From: Xanthobacter oligotrophicus
GTDB taxonomy: Bacteria > Pseudomonadota > Alphaproteobacteria > Rhizobiales > Xanthobacteraceae
Reading direction: 5' to 3'
Length of the DNA: 64,000 nt
Assembly: GCF_008364685.1 (NCBI RefSeq)
Contig: NZ_VTTL01000005.1
Span: forward strand, 124,001-188,000
The notes under the pieces were generated by a model. It saw only the letters and a program-made list of their open reading frames with translations. It had not been told where the DNA came from and made no database searches. Shown here in pieces: positions 35,589 through 45,424 of this stretch; position 1 is the stretch's first letter, and every line of letters begins with the position of its first letter. A program made the position numbers and the translations under genes.

Positions 35589-36620
35589 TCAGCCGCCCAA
35601 AGCGGACATATGCCGCGCCAGGGCCGGGGTGCCATCGCGGGCGATGACGAAGTCGTGCCCCCGCGGCTTGGCGCGGATGGCCGCGGCGATCGCCGCGCGC
35701 AGGGCCGCGCCGTCCCCGCCGGCGCGCAGCGGGGTCTTGAGATCGAAGGAGTCCTCCTGTCCGAGGCAAGTGTGGAGCACCCCCGTCGCGCTCACGCGCA
35801 CGCGATTACAGCTCTCGCAGAAGGAGTGGCTCATGGGCGTGATGAAGCCGAGGCGTCCGCCGGTCCCGGCGACACGGGCATAGCGCGCGGGTCCGCCGGT
35901 GCGTTCCGTCGTGTCGGCGAGGGTCAGGCGCGTCTCGATCAGCTGTCGCAGGGCATCGAGGGGATAATACTGGTCGATGCGGTCAACGCCCACGTCGCCC
36001 AGCGGCATGGTCTCGATGAAGGTGAGGTCCATGCCGTGGCCATGGGCGAAATCAATGAGGTCGAAAACTTCGTCCGGCGTGACGCTGGCGAGGGCCACCG
36101 CGTTGAGCTTGACCTTCAGCCCGGCCTCCAGCGCGGCCCGGATGCCGTCCATCACCACGCCCAGATTGCCCCGGCGGGTGATGGCGCGAAAGCGCGCGGC
36201 GTCGAGGGTATCAAGGGAGACGTTCACCCGCTTCACGCCCACACGGGCGAGGTCGTCCGCATGGCGGGCCAGAAGGGTGCCGTTGGTGGTGAGGGTGAGT
36301 TCTTTCAGCGCTCCGCTTTTCAGATGCCGGGAGAGGCTTGCGAACAGGTCCATGATGCCCTTGCGCACCAGCGGTTCGCCGCCGGTGATGCGCAGCTTGG
36401 TGATGCCGGCTGCCACGAAGGCGGAGGCCAACAGGTCCAGTTCCTCGATGGAAAGCACCTGGTCGCGCGGCAGGAAGGTCATGTCCTCCGCCATGCAATA
36501 CACGCAGCGCAGGTCGCAGCGGTCGGTGACCGACAGGCGCAGATAGGTCACGCGCCGGCCGAACAGGTCGACCATGGCGCAGGACGGTGGCGAGGCCGAG
36601 GGGCCTGATGAGTGGGGCAT
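35589..36620 (-). CDS. moaA: GTP 3',8-cyclase MoaA
   Basis: A 343-residue radical-SAM enzyme for the first step of molybdenum cofactor synthesis. The N-terminal cluster is CDLRCVYC (C35, C39, C42). [12 protein letters not shown] binds SAM, and the C-terminal cluster ligands are in [18 protein letters not shown]. The chain ends SALGG, the conserved GG tail inserted in the active site. Start and the upstream stop share one base (TGATG), with AGGAG at eight bases. Being last in the nar operon it supplies cofactor for NarG. Confidence 0.95.
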   Translation of the reverse strand: MPHSSGPSASPPSCAMVDLFGRRVTYLRLSVTDRCDLRCVYCMAEDMTFLPRDQVLSIEELDLLASAFVAAGITKLRITGGEPLVRKGIMDLFASLSRHLKSGALKELTLTTNGTLLARHADDLARVGVKRVNVSLDTLDAARFRAITRRGNLGVVMDGIRAALEAGLKVKLNAVALASVTPDEVFDLIDFAHGHGMDLTFIETMPLGDVGVDRIDQYYPLDALRQLIETRLTLADTTERTGGPARYARVAGTGGRLGFITPMSHSFCESCNRVRVSATGVLHTCLGQEDSFDLKTPLRAGGDGAALRAAIAAAIRAKPRGHDFVIARDGTPALARHMSALGG

Positions 36621-37441
36621 CAGCGGGTCTCCTGCCGCGCAGCGAGGGGCGGCGCTTCGGGCGTGCCGAGGCCGAACGCGCCGCACGTGCAGCCGGCGCC
36701 GCAGGGCGCGATATCTTCCATGTCCATTTCGAGGAAGGCTGCGATGGCATGGCGGCGCGCCGCCGTCATGGGCTCCACCGGCGCCGCCATCAGCGCATCG
36801 AGGGAGGGCAGGGCGGCAAATTCGACGGATGAGGAGACGGTGGTGCCGAGATCGCGCAGCAGGCCGTCGCCTATGCCGTAGATCCAGCCGTGCACGGTCA
36901 CCTCCATGCCCCGCGCCCACGCGCTCTTGAGCACCGGCGTTGCCGCGAGACGGCGGACCTGCATCTCGATATTCAGCTCGCACATGCGGTCCAGCCGGTT
37001 GACGGCAGATGCATCCACGGCGACGCGATGGCGGACATAAAGCTCGACGACGGGGGCCAGCCAGTGGTCCACGAGGCCGCTTCCGCCGATGCCATCGGCA
37101 TTCTCCAGCGCCCGCCGCACGCCGCCGCAGCCGTAGTGGCCGCAGACGATGATGTGCCGCACCCGCAGCACCTCCACCGCGAATTCGAGCACCGCGAGCA
37201 TGTTCATGTCGCTCGAATGCACCACGTTGGCGATGTTGCGGTGAACGAAGATCTCGCCCGGATCGAGCCCGACCACGTCGTTGGCGGGCACCCGGCTGTC
37301 CGAGCAGCCGATCCAAAGGAAGCGCGGCGCCTGCTGCTCGGCGAGGCGGCGGAAAAAGGTCGGATCCTCTGCCGTCTTCCGGGCAGCCCAGGCGAAGTTC
37401 TTGTCGAACAGCTCGTCGAGGACGGTTTCAGCCCGGCCCAT
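36620..37441 (-). CDS. Beta-class carbonic anhydrase within the nar operon
   Basis: A 273-residue enzyme interconverting CO2 and bicarbonate. Zinc ligands are C46 (in WIGCSDSR with the D48-R50 dyad), H102 and C105 (CGHYGCGG). The remaining core [14 protein letters not shown] and [13 protein letters not shown] is normal. It is longer than usual, with a C-terminal tail containing CGAGCTCG, a possible extra metal site. ATG 37441 has GGAGGG at seven bases. It overlaps the upstream small gene by 14 bases and abuts moaA, so it is firmly in the operon. It may balance CO2/bicarbonate or pH during nitrate respiration. Confidence 0.92.
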   Translation of the reverse strand: MGRAETVLDELFDKNFAWAARKTAEDPTFFRRLAEQQAPRFLWIGCSDSRVPANDVVGLDPGEIFVHRNIANVVHSSDMNMLAVLEFAVEVLRVRHIIVCGHYGCGGVRRALENADGIGGSGLVDHWLAPVVELYVRHRVAVDASAVNRLDRMCELNIEMQVRRLAATPVLKSAWARGMEVTVHGWIYGIGDGLLRDLGTTVSSSVEFAALPSLDALMAAPVEPMTAARRHAIAAFLEMDMEDIAPCGAGCTCGAFGLGTPEAPPLAARQETR

Positions 37442-37784
37442 GGTCGTGCCCTCCGCAGCCTCCGCCTCCGCCGCACCCGCAACCCGCTTCCGCCGGAGGA
37501 GGGGCGGCATCCTGCTTCAACGACCAGTCGATCATGGTGCGCAGGCAGGTGGCGGCGGGGTCGGAACCGCGCTCCAGCGCCGTCATGAGCGCCAGCCAGT
37601 CCTCGTCGCTCGCTCCATCGCTGAAGCGGGCGCAGGCGCCGGCGGCATAGGCCGCGGCGGTCTCGCCGAAGCGCGCCCCCGCCTGCGCAACGCGTCCCGC
37701 GAGGGTCACGTCGCCGAGGGCGAACAGGGTTTCCTGCGCGAACCGTTCGTCCTGCAATTGCCGCAGGAGGGCGCCGAGCAGCAT
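37428..37784 (-). CDS. Small protein with Cys/Gly/His-rich tail, nar operon
   Basis: A 118-residue protein I do not recognise. Residues 1-90 are helical (LLRQLQDERFAQETLFALGDV, and DEDWLALMTALERGSDPAATCLRTMIDW). The last 20 residues read [18 protein letters not shown], a likely metal-binding tail. It sits nine bases after the isomerase gene and overlaps the carbonic anhydrase start. Its place suggests a role in assembling nitrate reductase or delivering metal to it or to carbonic anhydrase; nothing in the sequence proves this. Confidence 0.7.
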   Translation of the reverse strand: MLLGALLRQLQDERFAQETLFALGDVTLAGRVAQAGARFGETAAAYAAGACARFSDGASDEDWLALMTALERGSDPAATCLRTMIDWSLKQDAAPPPAEAGCGCGGGGGCGGHDHGPG

Positions 37785-37793
37785 CGCTTCCCC

Positions 37794-38636
37794 CTACTGC
37801 ACGAGGGGCGTTGTCGCCCCTTCGAGGGCGACGCCCTGAATGTCGGCCCTGCCGGCGAGCAGGCTCAGATACTGGCGCATGGCGATGTGCCAGGAGGTCA
37901 CCTCCAGATGCGCCGCGATGGCTTCCTCCGCTGCCTCGAACGGCAGGTCCTCGCCGAGCAGGCGCTGGGCGACCCGCACGATGTGGAAGCCGTAGCGCGT
38001 GGCCACGAGCTGCGGATGGACCGAGCCGGGGTCGATGGCCGACAGCGCGGTCTCGAACTCCGGCACCGTCTGTCCCGGTCCGATCTGGCCGAGGCTGCCG
38101 CCCACCTCGCGCGACGGGCAGGCGGAATGCGCCCGGGCCATCTCGGCGAATGCGGTTTCATCCGTCAGCAGGGCGCGCAGCACCGCTTCCGCCTCGGCCC
38201 GTGCCGCCGAGCGCCTGGCCTCGTCGGCCGGCGGGGCGGGGATGAGGATGTGCGAAACCTCGTAGAGGTCATCCGAGCGGAAGGCCGCGCGGTTGCGCTC
38301 GAAATAGCGCCGGCACGTGGCGGTGTCGGCCTTGGGCACCGTGACTTCGCGTTCGAGGAGGGTGCGGATGGTCGCCTCCTCGTCGGTTTCGCGGGTGCCG
38401 TCGGCGTCGGTCGCCGGCTCGGCGACGATGTCGAGGCGCCGCGCCTCGGCTAGAAGAAGCTCCCGCACGACGAGGGCACGGGCGGCGGCGCGCCAGGCGT
38501 CAGCCGGGGTCTTCGCCGAGTGGTTCTGGATCTCGCGGGCGATGGCGGCGCGGGGGATGACCACGCCGTCCACGCGCACTTCGTCCGGGCGATGCTGCGG
38601 GCGGGCCGCGGGGGATGTGCCGATGATTTCGGTCAT
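37794..38636 (-). CDS. PpiC-type peptidyl-prolyl isomerase, nar operon
   Basis: A 280-residue parvulin without a signal peptide, resembling NifM and the isomerases found at the end of nar operons. The parvulin domain runs from YEVSHILIPAPPADEAR through FAEMARAHSACPSREVGGSLGQIGPGQTVPEFE to RYGFHIVRVAQRLLGE. The N-terminal region (ALVVRELLLAEARRLDI) is helical. A cytoplasmic location fits maturation of NarGH before membrane docking. It is five bases after narI. Confidence 0.9.
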   Translation of the reverse strand: MTEIIGTSPAARPQHRPDEVRVDGVVIPRAAIAREIQNHSAKTPADAWRAAARALVVRELLLAEARRLDIVAEPATDADGTRETDEEATIRTLLEREVTVPKADTATCRRYFERNRAAFRSDDLYEVSHILIPAPPADEARRSAARAEAEAVLRALLTDETAFAEMARAHSACPSREVGGSLGQIGPGQTVPEFETALSAIDPGSVHPQLVATRYGFHIVRVAQRLLGEDLPFEAAEEAIAAHLEVTSWHIAMRQYLSLLAGRADIQGVALEGATTPLVQ

Positions 38637-38641
38637 GGCGC

Positions 38642-39418
38642 TCACTCCGCCGGACGGTTGAAGGAGCGGGGCGCGGCCGGGCGCACCGCGGCCAGCGTCC
38701 GGCCTCCCGTTGCGGGCCGGGCGGCGCTTCGGGGCAAACGGGTGCGCACCACCTGGTAGCCGGTGCGGCCGAGATACCAGACCGGCGCGCTCCACACGTG
38801 GACGAGGCGGGTGAAGGGGAAGACGAGGAAGATCGTCATGCCCAGCAGCAGGTGCGCCTTGAACACGGGGCTGACGTCCGCCACATAGGCGGCCGCCGAG
38901 GGCTGGAGGGTGAGGATGCCCTGCGCCCAGGTCATGAACTTCACCATCTCGTGCCCGTCCATGTGGTGCAGCGAGACGAAGATGGTGGAGAGCCCGAGAG
39001 TGAGCTGCACCCACAGCAGCAGCAGGATGGCGGTGTCGCCGAAGCTCGAATTGGCGCGGATGCGCGGATCGAACAGCCGGCGGTGGGCCAGCAGCGCAAT
39101 GCCCGCGAAGCACATGATGCCGGCGATGCCGCCCACCGTGATGGCGAGGCCCTGCTTGAACGAATGGGAGATGCCGAGCGCATCGAACACCCAGAGGGGT
39201 GTCAAAAGCCCGCCGGCATGGCCGATGAAGATCACCAGGATGCCCACGTGGAACAGGTTCGACCCCAGGCGCAATTGCTTGCGGCGCAGCAGCTGTGAGG
39301 AGCCGGTCTTCCAGGTGTATTGCTCGCGGTCGAAGCGGACCAGGCTGCCGAGCAGGAACACCGTGAGGCAAAGATAGGGGTACCAGCCGAACAGGGCGGC
39401 ATTGATGGTCTGCGACAT
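38642..39418 (-). CDS. narI: Respiratory nitrate reductase gamma subunit
   Basis: A 258-residue cytochrome b subunit with five membrane helices. Heme-ligand His pairs are visible in LFHVGILVIFIGHAGG (helix 2) and in AHLLLGMTIFLVFPFTRLVHVWS (helix 5). It takes electrons from quinol at the periplasmic side and passes them through two b hemes to NarH. The C-terminal 35 residues are a basic cytoplasmic extension. It lies 12 bases after narJ. Confidence 0.96.
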   Translation of the reverse strand: MSQTINAALFGWYPYLCLTVFLLGSLVRFDREQYTWKTGSSQLLRRKQLRLGSNLFHVGILVIFIGHAGGLLTPLWVFDALGISHSFKQGLAITVGGIAGIMCFAGIALLAHRRLFDPRIRANSSFGDTAILLLLWVQLTLGLSTIFVSLHHMDGHEMVKFMTWAQGILTLQPSAAAYVADVSPVFKAHLLLGMTIFLVFPFTRLVHVWSAPVWYLGRTGYQVVRTRLPRSAARPATGGRTLAAVRPAAPRSFNRPAE

Positions 39419-39430
39419 GATCGTCCTCCC

Positions 39431-40141
39431 TCAGGCTGCGGTGTGGCGCGCGTCGCGTTGGGCGGCACGCAACTGGGTTCTGAATCGGTCCACGGAGCAC
39501 GCCCCCATGCCCTCGCCCGGCCCGAAGGTGACTGCGGTTTCCTCCCAGGCGGCGTCGAGGGCGGCCAGGTCGTCCACCGGCTCATCCACCGCGGGTGCCG
39601 GGGCGGGGGCGGCCACCGCCCCGTCCGTAGCCAGCGTCCGCAAGGCGGCGAACACCGCCGCATAGGCGGAGCTGCGCGCGATGAGCCGTTCCTCCAGGCT
39701 CGCGAGGATGTGGGCGATGTCGGCGATGAGGGCCTGCGCCTCGGGCAGGGGGCGGGTGGAGAGGAATTCCAGGAACAGCGGCAGGTAGTCCGGCAGCTCG
39801 TTGGCGACGAGCACCAACCCACCCTTCTCGTAGAGCGCGGCGAGGTCCACCATGGCCTGCCCCCGGTCGCGGCTTTCGCCATGCACGTGCTCGAACAGAT
39901 GCAGCGACAGACGCCGCGTGCGGTCGAACAGGCCCACATAGGTCTCCTGCAGGGCGAACAGGTCGTCTTGCGCCAACTCCTCAAGCAGTGGCGCGAGGCC
40001 GGCACGCGCCGGCTCTGCCACGAGGCCCTCCAGGGCCAGCACGTCGGCGATGGCCGGCGCGGCGGCTACCAGATCCTCGCCCGGATAGGCGAGGAGCGCG
40101 GAGAGGGCCTTGAAGGTCAGGTTCGGGGATGCGCTCGCCAT
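39431..40141 (-). CDS. narJ: Nitrate reductase assembly chaperone
   Basis: A 236-residue all-helical chaperone. LTFKALSALLAYPGEDL, ETYVGLFDRTRRLSLHLFEHVHG and LPDYLPLFLEFLSTRP match NarJ/NarW of the TorD-like family. It binds the NarG N-terminus and allows Mo-cofactor insertion before membrane attachment. Start and narH stop share one base (TGATG). The Ala/Pro-rich linker at about 175-190 is unremarkable for GC-rich genomes. Confidence 0.94.
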   Translation of the reverse strand: MASASPNLTFKALSALLAYPGEDLVAAAPAIADVLALEGLVAEPARAGLAPLLEELAQDDLFALQETYVGLFDRTRRLSLHLFEHVHGESRDRGQAMVDLAALYEKGGLVLVANELPDYLPLFLEFLSTRPLPEAQALIADIAHILASLEERLIARSSAYAAVFAALRTLATDGAVAAPAPAPAVDEPVDDLAALDAAWEETAVTFGPGEGMGACSVDRFRTQLRAAQRDARHTAA

Positions 40142-41667
40142 CACTCCACCTCCATGGGGGTGCGGGCCTTCTTCGTTGAAGGACTGCCGAACAGGTTGAG
40201 ATCGCTGTCGCCGCCGGAGCAGCCGTTGCCGAAGGAGAAGCCGCAGGATCCCCGCAAATCGTAGGCGTCCTCGCTCCATTCGCGGTGGGCGGTGGGGATG
40301 ACGAAGCGGTCCTCGTAATTGGCGATGGCCATCACCTGGTACATGTCGTCGATGGCTGCGCCGGTGAGGCCCACCTTGGCGGCGATGCGCTCGTCGATGC
40401 GCCCGTCCACGGTCTTGGCGCGCATGTAGGCGCGCATGGCCAGCATGCGTTCCAGCGCCAGGGCAACCGGCTCCTCGTTGCCAGCCGTGAGCAGGTTGGC
40501 GAGATACTTCAGCGGGATGCGCAGGGAGCGGACGTCCGGCATCTCGCCGTCGAGCCCCATCTTGCCGGAGGCGGCGGCGTTCTGGATGGGCGAGAGCGGC
40601 GGCACGTACCACACCATGGGCAGGGTGCGGTATTCGGGATGGAGCGGGAACGCCACCTTCCACTCCATGGCCATCTTCCAGATGGGCGAGTGGCGCGCCG
40701 CCTCGATCCAGGCATCCGGCACGCCGTCGGCGCGGGCCTGGGCGATGACGGCGGGGTCCTTGGGATCGAGGAAAAGGTCGAGCTGGGCCTGGTAGAGCTT
40801 CGTCTCGTCGGCGACGCTGGCCGCCTCCTCGATGCGGTCGGCATCATAGAGCAGCACGCCGAGATAGCGGATGCGGCCGACGCAGGTCTCCGAGCACACG
40901 GTGGGCTGGCCCGCCTCGATGCGCGGATAGCAGAAGATGCACTTCTCCGATTTTCCCGAAGACCAGTTGTAATAGATCTTCTTGTAGGGGCAGCCGGAGA
41001 CGCACATGCGCCAGCCCCGGCACTTGTCCTGGTCGATGAGGACGATGCCGTCCTCCTCTCGCTTGTAGATGGCGCCGGAGGGGCAGGCCGCCGCGCAGGT
41101 TGGGTTGAGGCAGTGCTCGCACAGGCGCGGCAGGTACATCATGAAGGTGTTTTCGAACTGGCCGTAGATGTCGGCCTGAATGCCCTCGAAATTCACATCC
41201 TTCCGGCGCTTCTCGAACTCGCCGCCGAGGATCTCCTCCCAGTTCGGCCCCCATTCGATCTTCTCCATCCGCTCGCCGGAAATCAGCGATCGCGGGCGGG
41301 CGGTCGGGAACGCCTTGGATTCCTTCGCCGTGTGCAGGTGCTCGTAGTCGAAAGTGAAGGGCTCGTAGTAATCGTCGATCTCCGGCAGGTCCGGATTGGC
41401 GAAGATGTTGGCGAGGATGCGCCACTTGGCGCCCATCCTCGGCTCGATCTTGCCGTTCGCCTTGCGGCGCCAGCCGCCGTTCCACTTCTTCTGGTTCTCC
41501 CATTCACGGGGATAGCCGACGCCGGGCTTGGTCTCCACATTGTTGAACCAGGCGTATTCGACACCCTGGCGGCTGGTCCACACGTTCTTGCAGGTGACCG
41601 AGCAGGTGTGACACCCGATGCACTTGTCGAGGTTCAGAACCATGGCGATCTGGGCACGGATCTTCAT
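40141..41667 (-). CDS. narH: Respiratory nitrate reductase beta subunit
   Basis: A 508-residue iron-sulfur subunit. Cys clusters in order: CIGCHTCSVTCKNVW, CEHCLNPTCAAACP, CRGWRMCVSGCP (Trp replaces one Cys, giving the [3Fe-4S] centre) and CIFCYPRIEAGQPTVCSETC. It carries electrons from NarI to NarG on the cytoplasmic face. It overlaps narG by four bases (ATGA). Confidence 0.97.
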   Translation of the reverse strand: MKIRAQIAMVLNLDKCIGCHTCSVTCKNVWTSRQGVEYAWFNNVETKPGVGYPREWENQKKWNGGWRRKANGKIEPRMGAKWRILANIFANPDLPEIDDYYEPFTFDYEHLHTAKESKAFPTARPRSLISGERMEKIEWGPNWEEILGGEFEKRRKDVNFEGIQADIYGQFENTFMMYLPRLCEHCLNPTCAAACPSGAIYKREEDGIVLIDQDKCRGWRMCVSGCPYKKIYYNWSSGKSEKCIFCYPRIEAGQPTVCSETCVGRIRYLGVLLYDADRIEEAASVADETKLYQAQLDLFLDPKDPAVIAQARADGVPDAWIEAARHSPIWKMAMEWKVAFPLHPEYRTLPMVWYVPPLSPIQNAAASGKMGLDGEMPDVRSLRIPLKYLANLLTAGNEEPVALALERMLAMRAYMRAKTVDGRIDERIAAKVGLTGAAIDDMYQVMAIANYEDRFVIPTAHREWSEDAYDLRGSCGFSFGNGCSGGDSDLNLFGSPSTKKARTPMEVE

Positions 41668-44600
41668 TGGGCCATCTCCTTCGCCGGGGTGGTCGAAAGA
41701 GGCTCTTCCAGCCAGTCGACCTTGTTCATCTTGCGGATGACGACAAACTCGTCGCGGTTCGATCCCACGGTGCCGTAGTAATTGAAGCCGTAGGCCAACT
41801 GGGCGTAGCCGCCGATCATGTGGGTCGGCTTCAGCACCGTGCGGGTCACCGAGTTGTGGATGCCGCCGCGGTTGCCGGTAAGCTCGGAGCCGGGCGTGTT
41901 CACGATCTTTTCCTGGGCGTGGTACATCATCATCATGCCCGGCATGACGCGCTGGGAGACCACTGCGCGGGCGGTCAGCGCGCCGTTGGCGTTGAACACT
42001 TCCACCCAGTCGTTGTCGACGATGCCGGCCACGCGGGCGTCATCCTCCGACACCCACACCACCGGGCCGCCGCGGTTCAGCGTCAGCATCAAGAGGTTGT
42101 CGGTGTAGGTGGAATGGATGCCCCATTTCTGGTGCGGGGTGATGAAGTTGAGCACGATTTCCGTGTGCCCGTTGGGCCGGGCGTCGCGGTGGCCGACGAT
42201 GGTCTTCAGGTCCACCGGGGGCTTCCAGGTCACGAGACCCTCGCCGAAGGCCCGCATCCACAGATGATCCTGGTAGAGCTGCTGGCGGCCGGAGAGGGTG
42301 CGCCAGGGGATCAGCTCGTGCACGTTGGTGTAGCCGGCGCTGTAGCAGACGGTCTCGCTCTCGATGCCCGACCAGGTGGGCGAGGAGATGATCTTGCGCG
42401 GCTGGGCCTGCACATCGCGAAAGCTGATCTTCTCGTCCTCCTTCGCCCGCGCCAGGTGGGCATGCTCACGCCCGGTGGCTTTGGAGAGGGCGTCCCACGC
42501 CTTCACCGCCACCTCGCCGTTGGTCTCCGGCGCCAGCATGAGGATGACCTCGGTGGCGTCGATGTCGGTCTCGATCTTCGGCAGGCCCTTGGCCGGCCCG
42601 TCGCGATGCACGCCGTTGAGGGCGCGCAGGGCATCCACCTCGTGCCCGGTCTTCCAGGCGATGCCCTTGCCGCCGTTGCCGATGCTCTCCATCAGCGGGC
42701 CCAGCGCCGTGAAGCGGGCATAGGTTGCGGGATAGTCGCGCGTCACCACGGTGACCTGGGGCATGGTCTTGCCGGGGATCGGTTCCACCTCGCCCTTCTT
42801 CCAGTCCTTCACGTCGAAGGCCTGCGCCAGCTCGCCGGCGGTGTCGTGCAGGATGGGGGTGAGGACGGTGTCCTCCTCCACGCCCAGCACCTCCGGCGCA
42901 GCCAGCGAGAAGGCCTTGGCGATGCCCTTGTAGATGTCCCAGTCGGAGCGGGCTTCCCACGCCGGGTCCACCGCCGCCGACAGCGGATGGATGAAGGGAT
43001 GCATGTCCGAGGTGTTGAGGTCGTTCTTCTCGTACCAGGTGGCGGTGGGCAGCACGATGTCCGAGTAGACGCAGGTGGTGGACATGCGGAAGTCCAGCGT
43101 CACCAGCAGGTCGAGCTTTCCTTTCGGCGCCTCTTCATGCCAGGTGACTTCCTTGGTGCGCACGGCGCCCTCCGCGCCGAGATCCTTGCCCATGACGCCG
43201 TTCTGCGTGCCGAGCAGGTGCTTGAGGAAGTATTCGTGGCCCTTGCCGGAGGAGCCGAGCAGGTTGGAGCGCCAGATGAACAGGTTGCGCGGCCAGTTGG
43301 CCTCATGGTCCGGATCGTGGCAGGACAGTTCCAGCTCGCCGGACTTCAGGGCGGAGGCCACATAGTCCTTCACCTCCCGGCCGGCCGCTTTGGCCCGGGT
43401 GGCGATGTCCAGCGGGTTCTGCTTGAGCTGGGGCGCCGAGGGCAGCCAGCCCATACGCTCGGCCTTCACGTTGTAGTCGATGAAGGTCTGGTTCCAGTCG
43501 CCCTCCGGCGCGGTGGGGGAGAGGATCTCGCCGGCGGTCAGGGTCTCGTAGCGCCACTGGTCCGTGTGAGCGTACCAGAAGGAGGTGGCGTTCTGCTGGC
43601 GCGGCGGGCGGCTCCAGTCGAGGCCGAAGGCCAAGGGCTGCCACCCGGTCTGCGGGCGCAGCTTCTCCTGCCCCACATAATGCGACCAGCCGCCGCCGGA
43701 CTGGCCGACGCAGCCGCAGAACACCAGGAGGTTGATCACCCCCCGGTAGCTCATGTCCATGTGGTACCAGTGGTTCATGGCCGCGCCGATGATCACCATG
43801 GACCGGCCGTTGGTCTTCTCCGCATTGGTGGCGAACTCGCGCGCCACGGTGACGATGGCCTCGCGCTTCACGCCGGTGATGCGCTCCGCCCAGGCGGGGG
43901 TGAAGGGCACGTCATCGTCATAGGAGGCGGCGACGTGGTCGCCGCCGAAGCCACGGTCGACGCCGTAGTTCGCCATCATCAGGTCGTAGACGGTGGCGAC
44001 CTTCATCTCGCTTCCGTCAGCGGCCGCGAGGGTGCGCACCGGCACATTGCGGGTGAGGATCTCGCCGTGCTGGGTGGCGACGAAATGCTCGGTCGCCCGA
44101 CCGCCGAAATAGGGGAAGTCCACGGCCTCCACCTCACCGCCGTCACCGGCGAGGGAGAGCTTCAGGCGGATGTCGCGGCCCTGCCCGTCCTTCTCCTCAA
44201 GGTTCCACTTGGCCGCTTCGCCCCAGCGATGGCCGATGGAGCCGAGCGGCGCTACGAGATCACCCGAAGCCTCGTCCAGCGCCACCGTCTTCCATTCCGG
44301 ATTGTTGGTCTCGCCCAGCGCTCCCGGCAGGTCGGAGGCGCGCAGCATCCGCTCGGGCACGAGATGTCCGTTGCGCTCCACCAGGCGCACCAGGAACGGC
44401 ATGTCCGAGTAACGCCGCAAGTAATCGTCGAAGTAAGGCACCTGCCGGTCGAGGTGATATTCCTTCAGGATCACATGGCCCATGGCCAGCGCGAGGGCGG
44501 CGTCCGTGCCCTGCTTGGGGTTCAGCCAGATGTCGGCGAACTTGGTGGCCTCGGCATAATCGGGTGAGACCACGGCGCTCTTGGTGCCCTTGTAGCGCAC

Positions 44601-45407
44601 CTCGGTGTAGAAATGGGCGTCGGGTGTGCGGGTCTGCGGCACGTTGGAGCCCCACACGATGATGAAGCCGGCATTGTACCAGTCGGCGCTCTCCGGCACG
44701 TCGGTCTGCTCGCCCCAGGTCTGGGGCGAGGCGGGCGGCAGGTCGCAATACCAGTCGTAGAACGACAGGCACACGCCGCCGATGAGCGAGAGATAGCGCG
44801 CGCCCGCCGCATAGGAGACCATGGACATGGCCGGGATGGGCGAGAAGCCCGCCACCCGGTCCGGCCCGTGCTTGCGCACGGTGTAGGCGTTGGCGGCGCC
44901 GATCAGCTCGTTCACCTCGTCCCAGGTGGAGCGCACCAGGCCGCCATGGCCGCGGATGGAGGTGTAGGACGCGCGCGCCTCGGGATTCTCCACGATGGAG
45001 GCCCAGGCCGCCACCGGCGGCAGCTTCGCCCGCGCCGCGCGCCACAGCTTCAGCAGCCGGCCGCGGATCATGGGATATTTCACCCGCGCGCCGGAATACA
45101 GGTACCAGCTATAGGAGGCGCCACGGGCGCAGCCGCGGGGCTCGTGGTTGGGCAGGTCGGGCCGCGTGCGGGGATAGTCCGTCTGCTGGGTTTCCCAGGT
45201 GACGATGCCACCCTTCACGTAGATCTTCCACGAGCAGGAGCCGGTGCAGTTCACGCCGTGGGTGGAGCGCACGATCTTGTCGTGCTGCCAGCGCTTCCTG
45301 TAGCCGTCCTCCCAGGAGCGGTCTTCGTGGGTGACGATGCCGTGGCCGTCGGAAAAGGTCTGCGTCTCGCGGCGGAAGAAGGTGAGACGGTCGAGGAAAT
45401 GGGACAT
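41664..45407 (-). CDS. narG: Respiratory nitrate reductase alpha subunit
   Basis: A 1247-residue Mo-bisMGD catalytic subunit, cytoplasmic side. The FS0 cluster region is HGVNCTGSCSWKIYVKGG, with His-Cys-Cys and a later Cys in RGCARGASYSW. The Mo-ligand Asp lies in the segment GSNVPQTRTPDAHF region, and GGGWSHYVGQEKLRP and HMDMSYRG are typical. A vestigial twin-Arg (FFRRET) is near the N-terminus. Full length, no breaks. It starts 17 bases after narK. Confidence 0.98.
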   Translation of the reverse strand: MSHFLDRLTFFRRETQTFSDGHGIVTHEDRSWEDGYRKRWQHDKIVRSTHGVNCTGSCSWKIYVKGGIVTWETQQTDYPRTRPDLPNHEPRGCARGASYSWYLYSGARVKYPMIRGRLLKLWRAARAKLPPVAAWASIVENPEARASYTSIRGHGGLVRSTWDEVNELIGAANAYTVRKHGPDRVAGFSPIPAMSMVSYAAGARYLSLIGGVCLSFYDWYCDLPPASPQTWGEQTDVPESADWYNAGFIIVWGSNVPQTRTPDAHFYTEVRYKGTKSAVVSPDYAEATKFADIWLNPKQGTDAALALAMGHVILKEYHLDRQVPYFDDYLRRYSDMPFLVRLVERNGHLVPERMLRASDLPGALGETNNPEWKTVALDEASGDLVAPLGSIGHRWGEAAKWNLEEKDGQGRDIRLKLSLAGDGGEVEAVDFPYFGGRATEHFVATQHGEILTRNVPVRTLAAADGSEMKVATVYDLMMANYGVDRGFGGDHVAASYDDDVPFTPAWAERITGVKREAIVTVAREFATNAEKTNGRSMVIIGAAMNHWYHMDMSYRGVINLLVFCGCVGQSGGGWSHYVGQEKLRPQTGWQPLAFGLDWSRPPRQQNATSFWYAHTDQWRYETLTAGEILSPTAPEGDWNQTFIDYNVKAERMGWLPSAPQLKQNPLDIATRAKAAGREVKDYVASALKSGELELSCHDPDHEANWPRNLFIWRSNLLGSSGKGHEYFLKHLLGTQNGVMGKDLGAEGAVRTKEVTWHEEAPKGKLDLLVTLDFRMSTTCVYSDIVLPTATWYEKNDLNTSDMHPFIHPLSAAVDPAWEARSDWDIYKGIAKAFSLAAPEVLGVEEDTVLTPILHDTAGELAQAFDVKDWKKGEVEPIPGKTMPQVTVVTRDYPATYARFTALGPLMESIGNGGKGIAWKTGHEVDALRALNGVHRDGPAKGLPKIETDIDATEVILMLAPETNGEVAVKAWDALSKATGREHAHLARAKEDEKISFRDVQAQPRKIISSPTWSGIESETVCYSAGYTNVHELIPWRTLSGRQQLYQDHLWMRAFGEGLVTWKPPVDLKTIVGHRDARPNGHTEIVLNFITPHQKWGIHSTYTDNLLMLTLNRGGPVVWVSEDDARVAGIVDNDWVEVFNANGALTARAVVSQRVMPGMMMMYHAQEKIVNTPGSELTGNRGGIHNSVTRTVLKPTHMIGGYAQLAYGFNYYGTVGSNRDEFVVIRKMNKVDWLEEPLSTTPAKEMAQ

Positions 45408-45424
45408 GTGCTTCCTGCCTCCCG

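Noticed and set aside
39255-39275. GGTTCGA strings resembling tRNA T-loops, here and near 41757
   Set aside because: They lie inside narI and narG with no tRNA structure around them.
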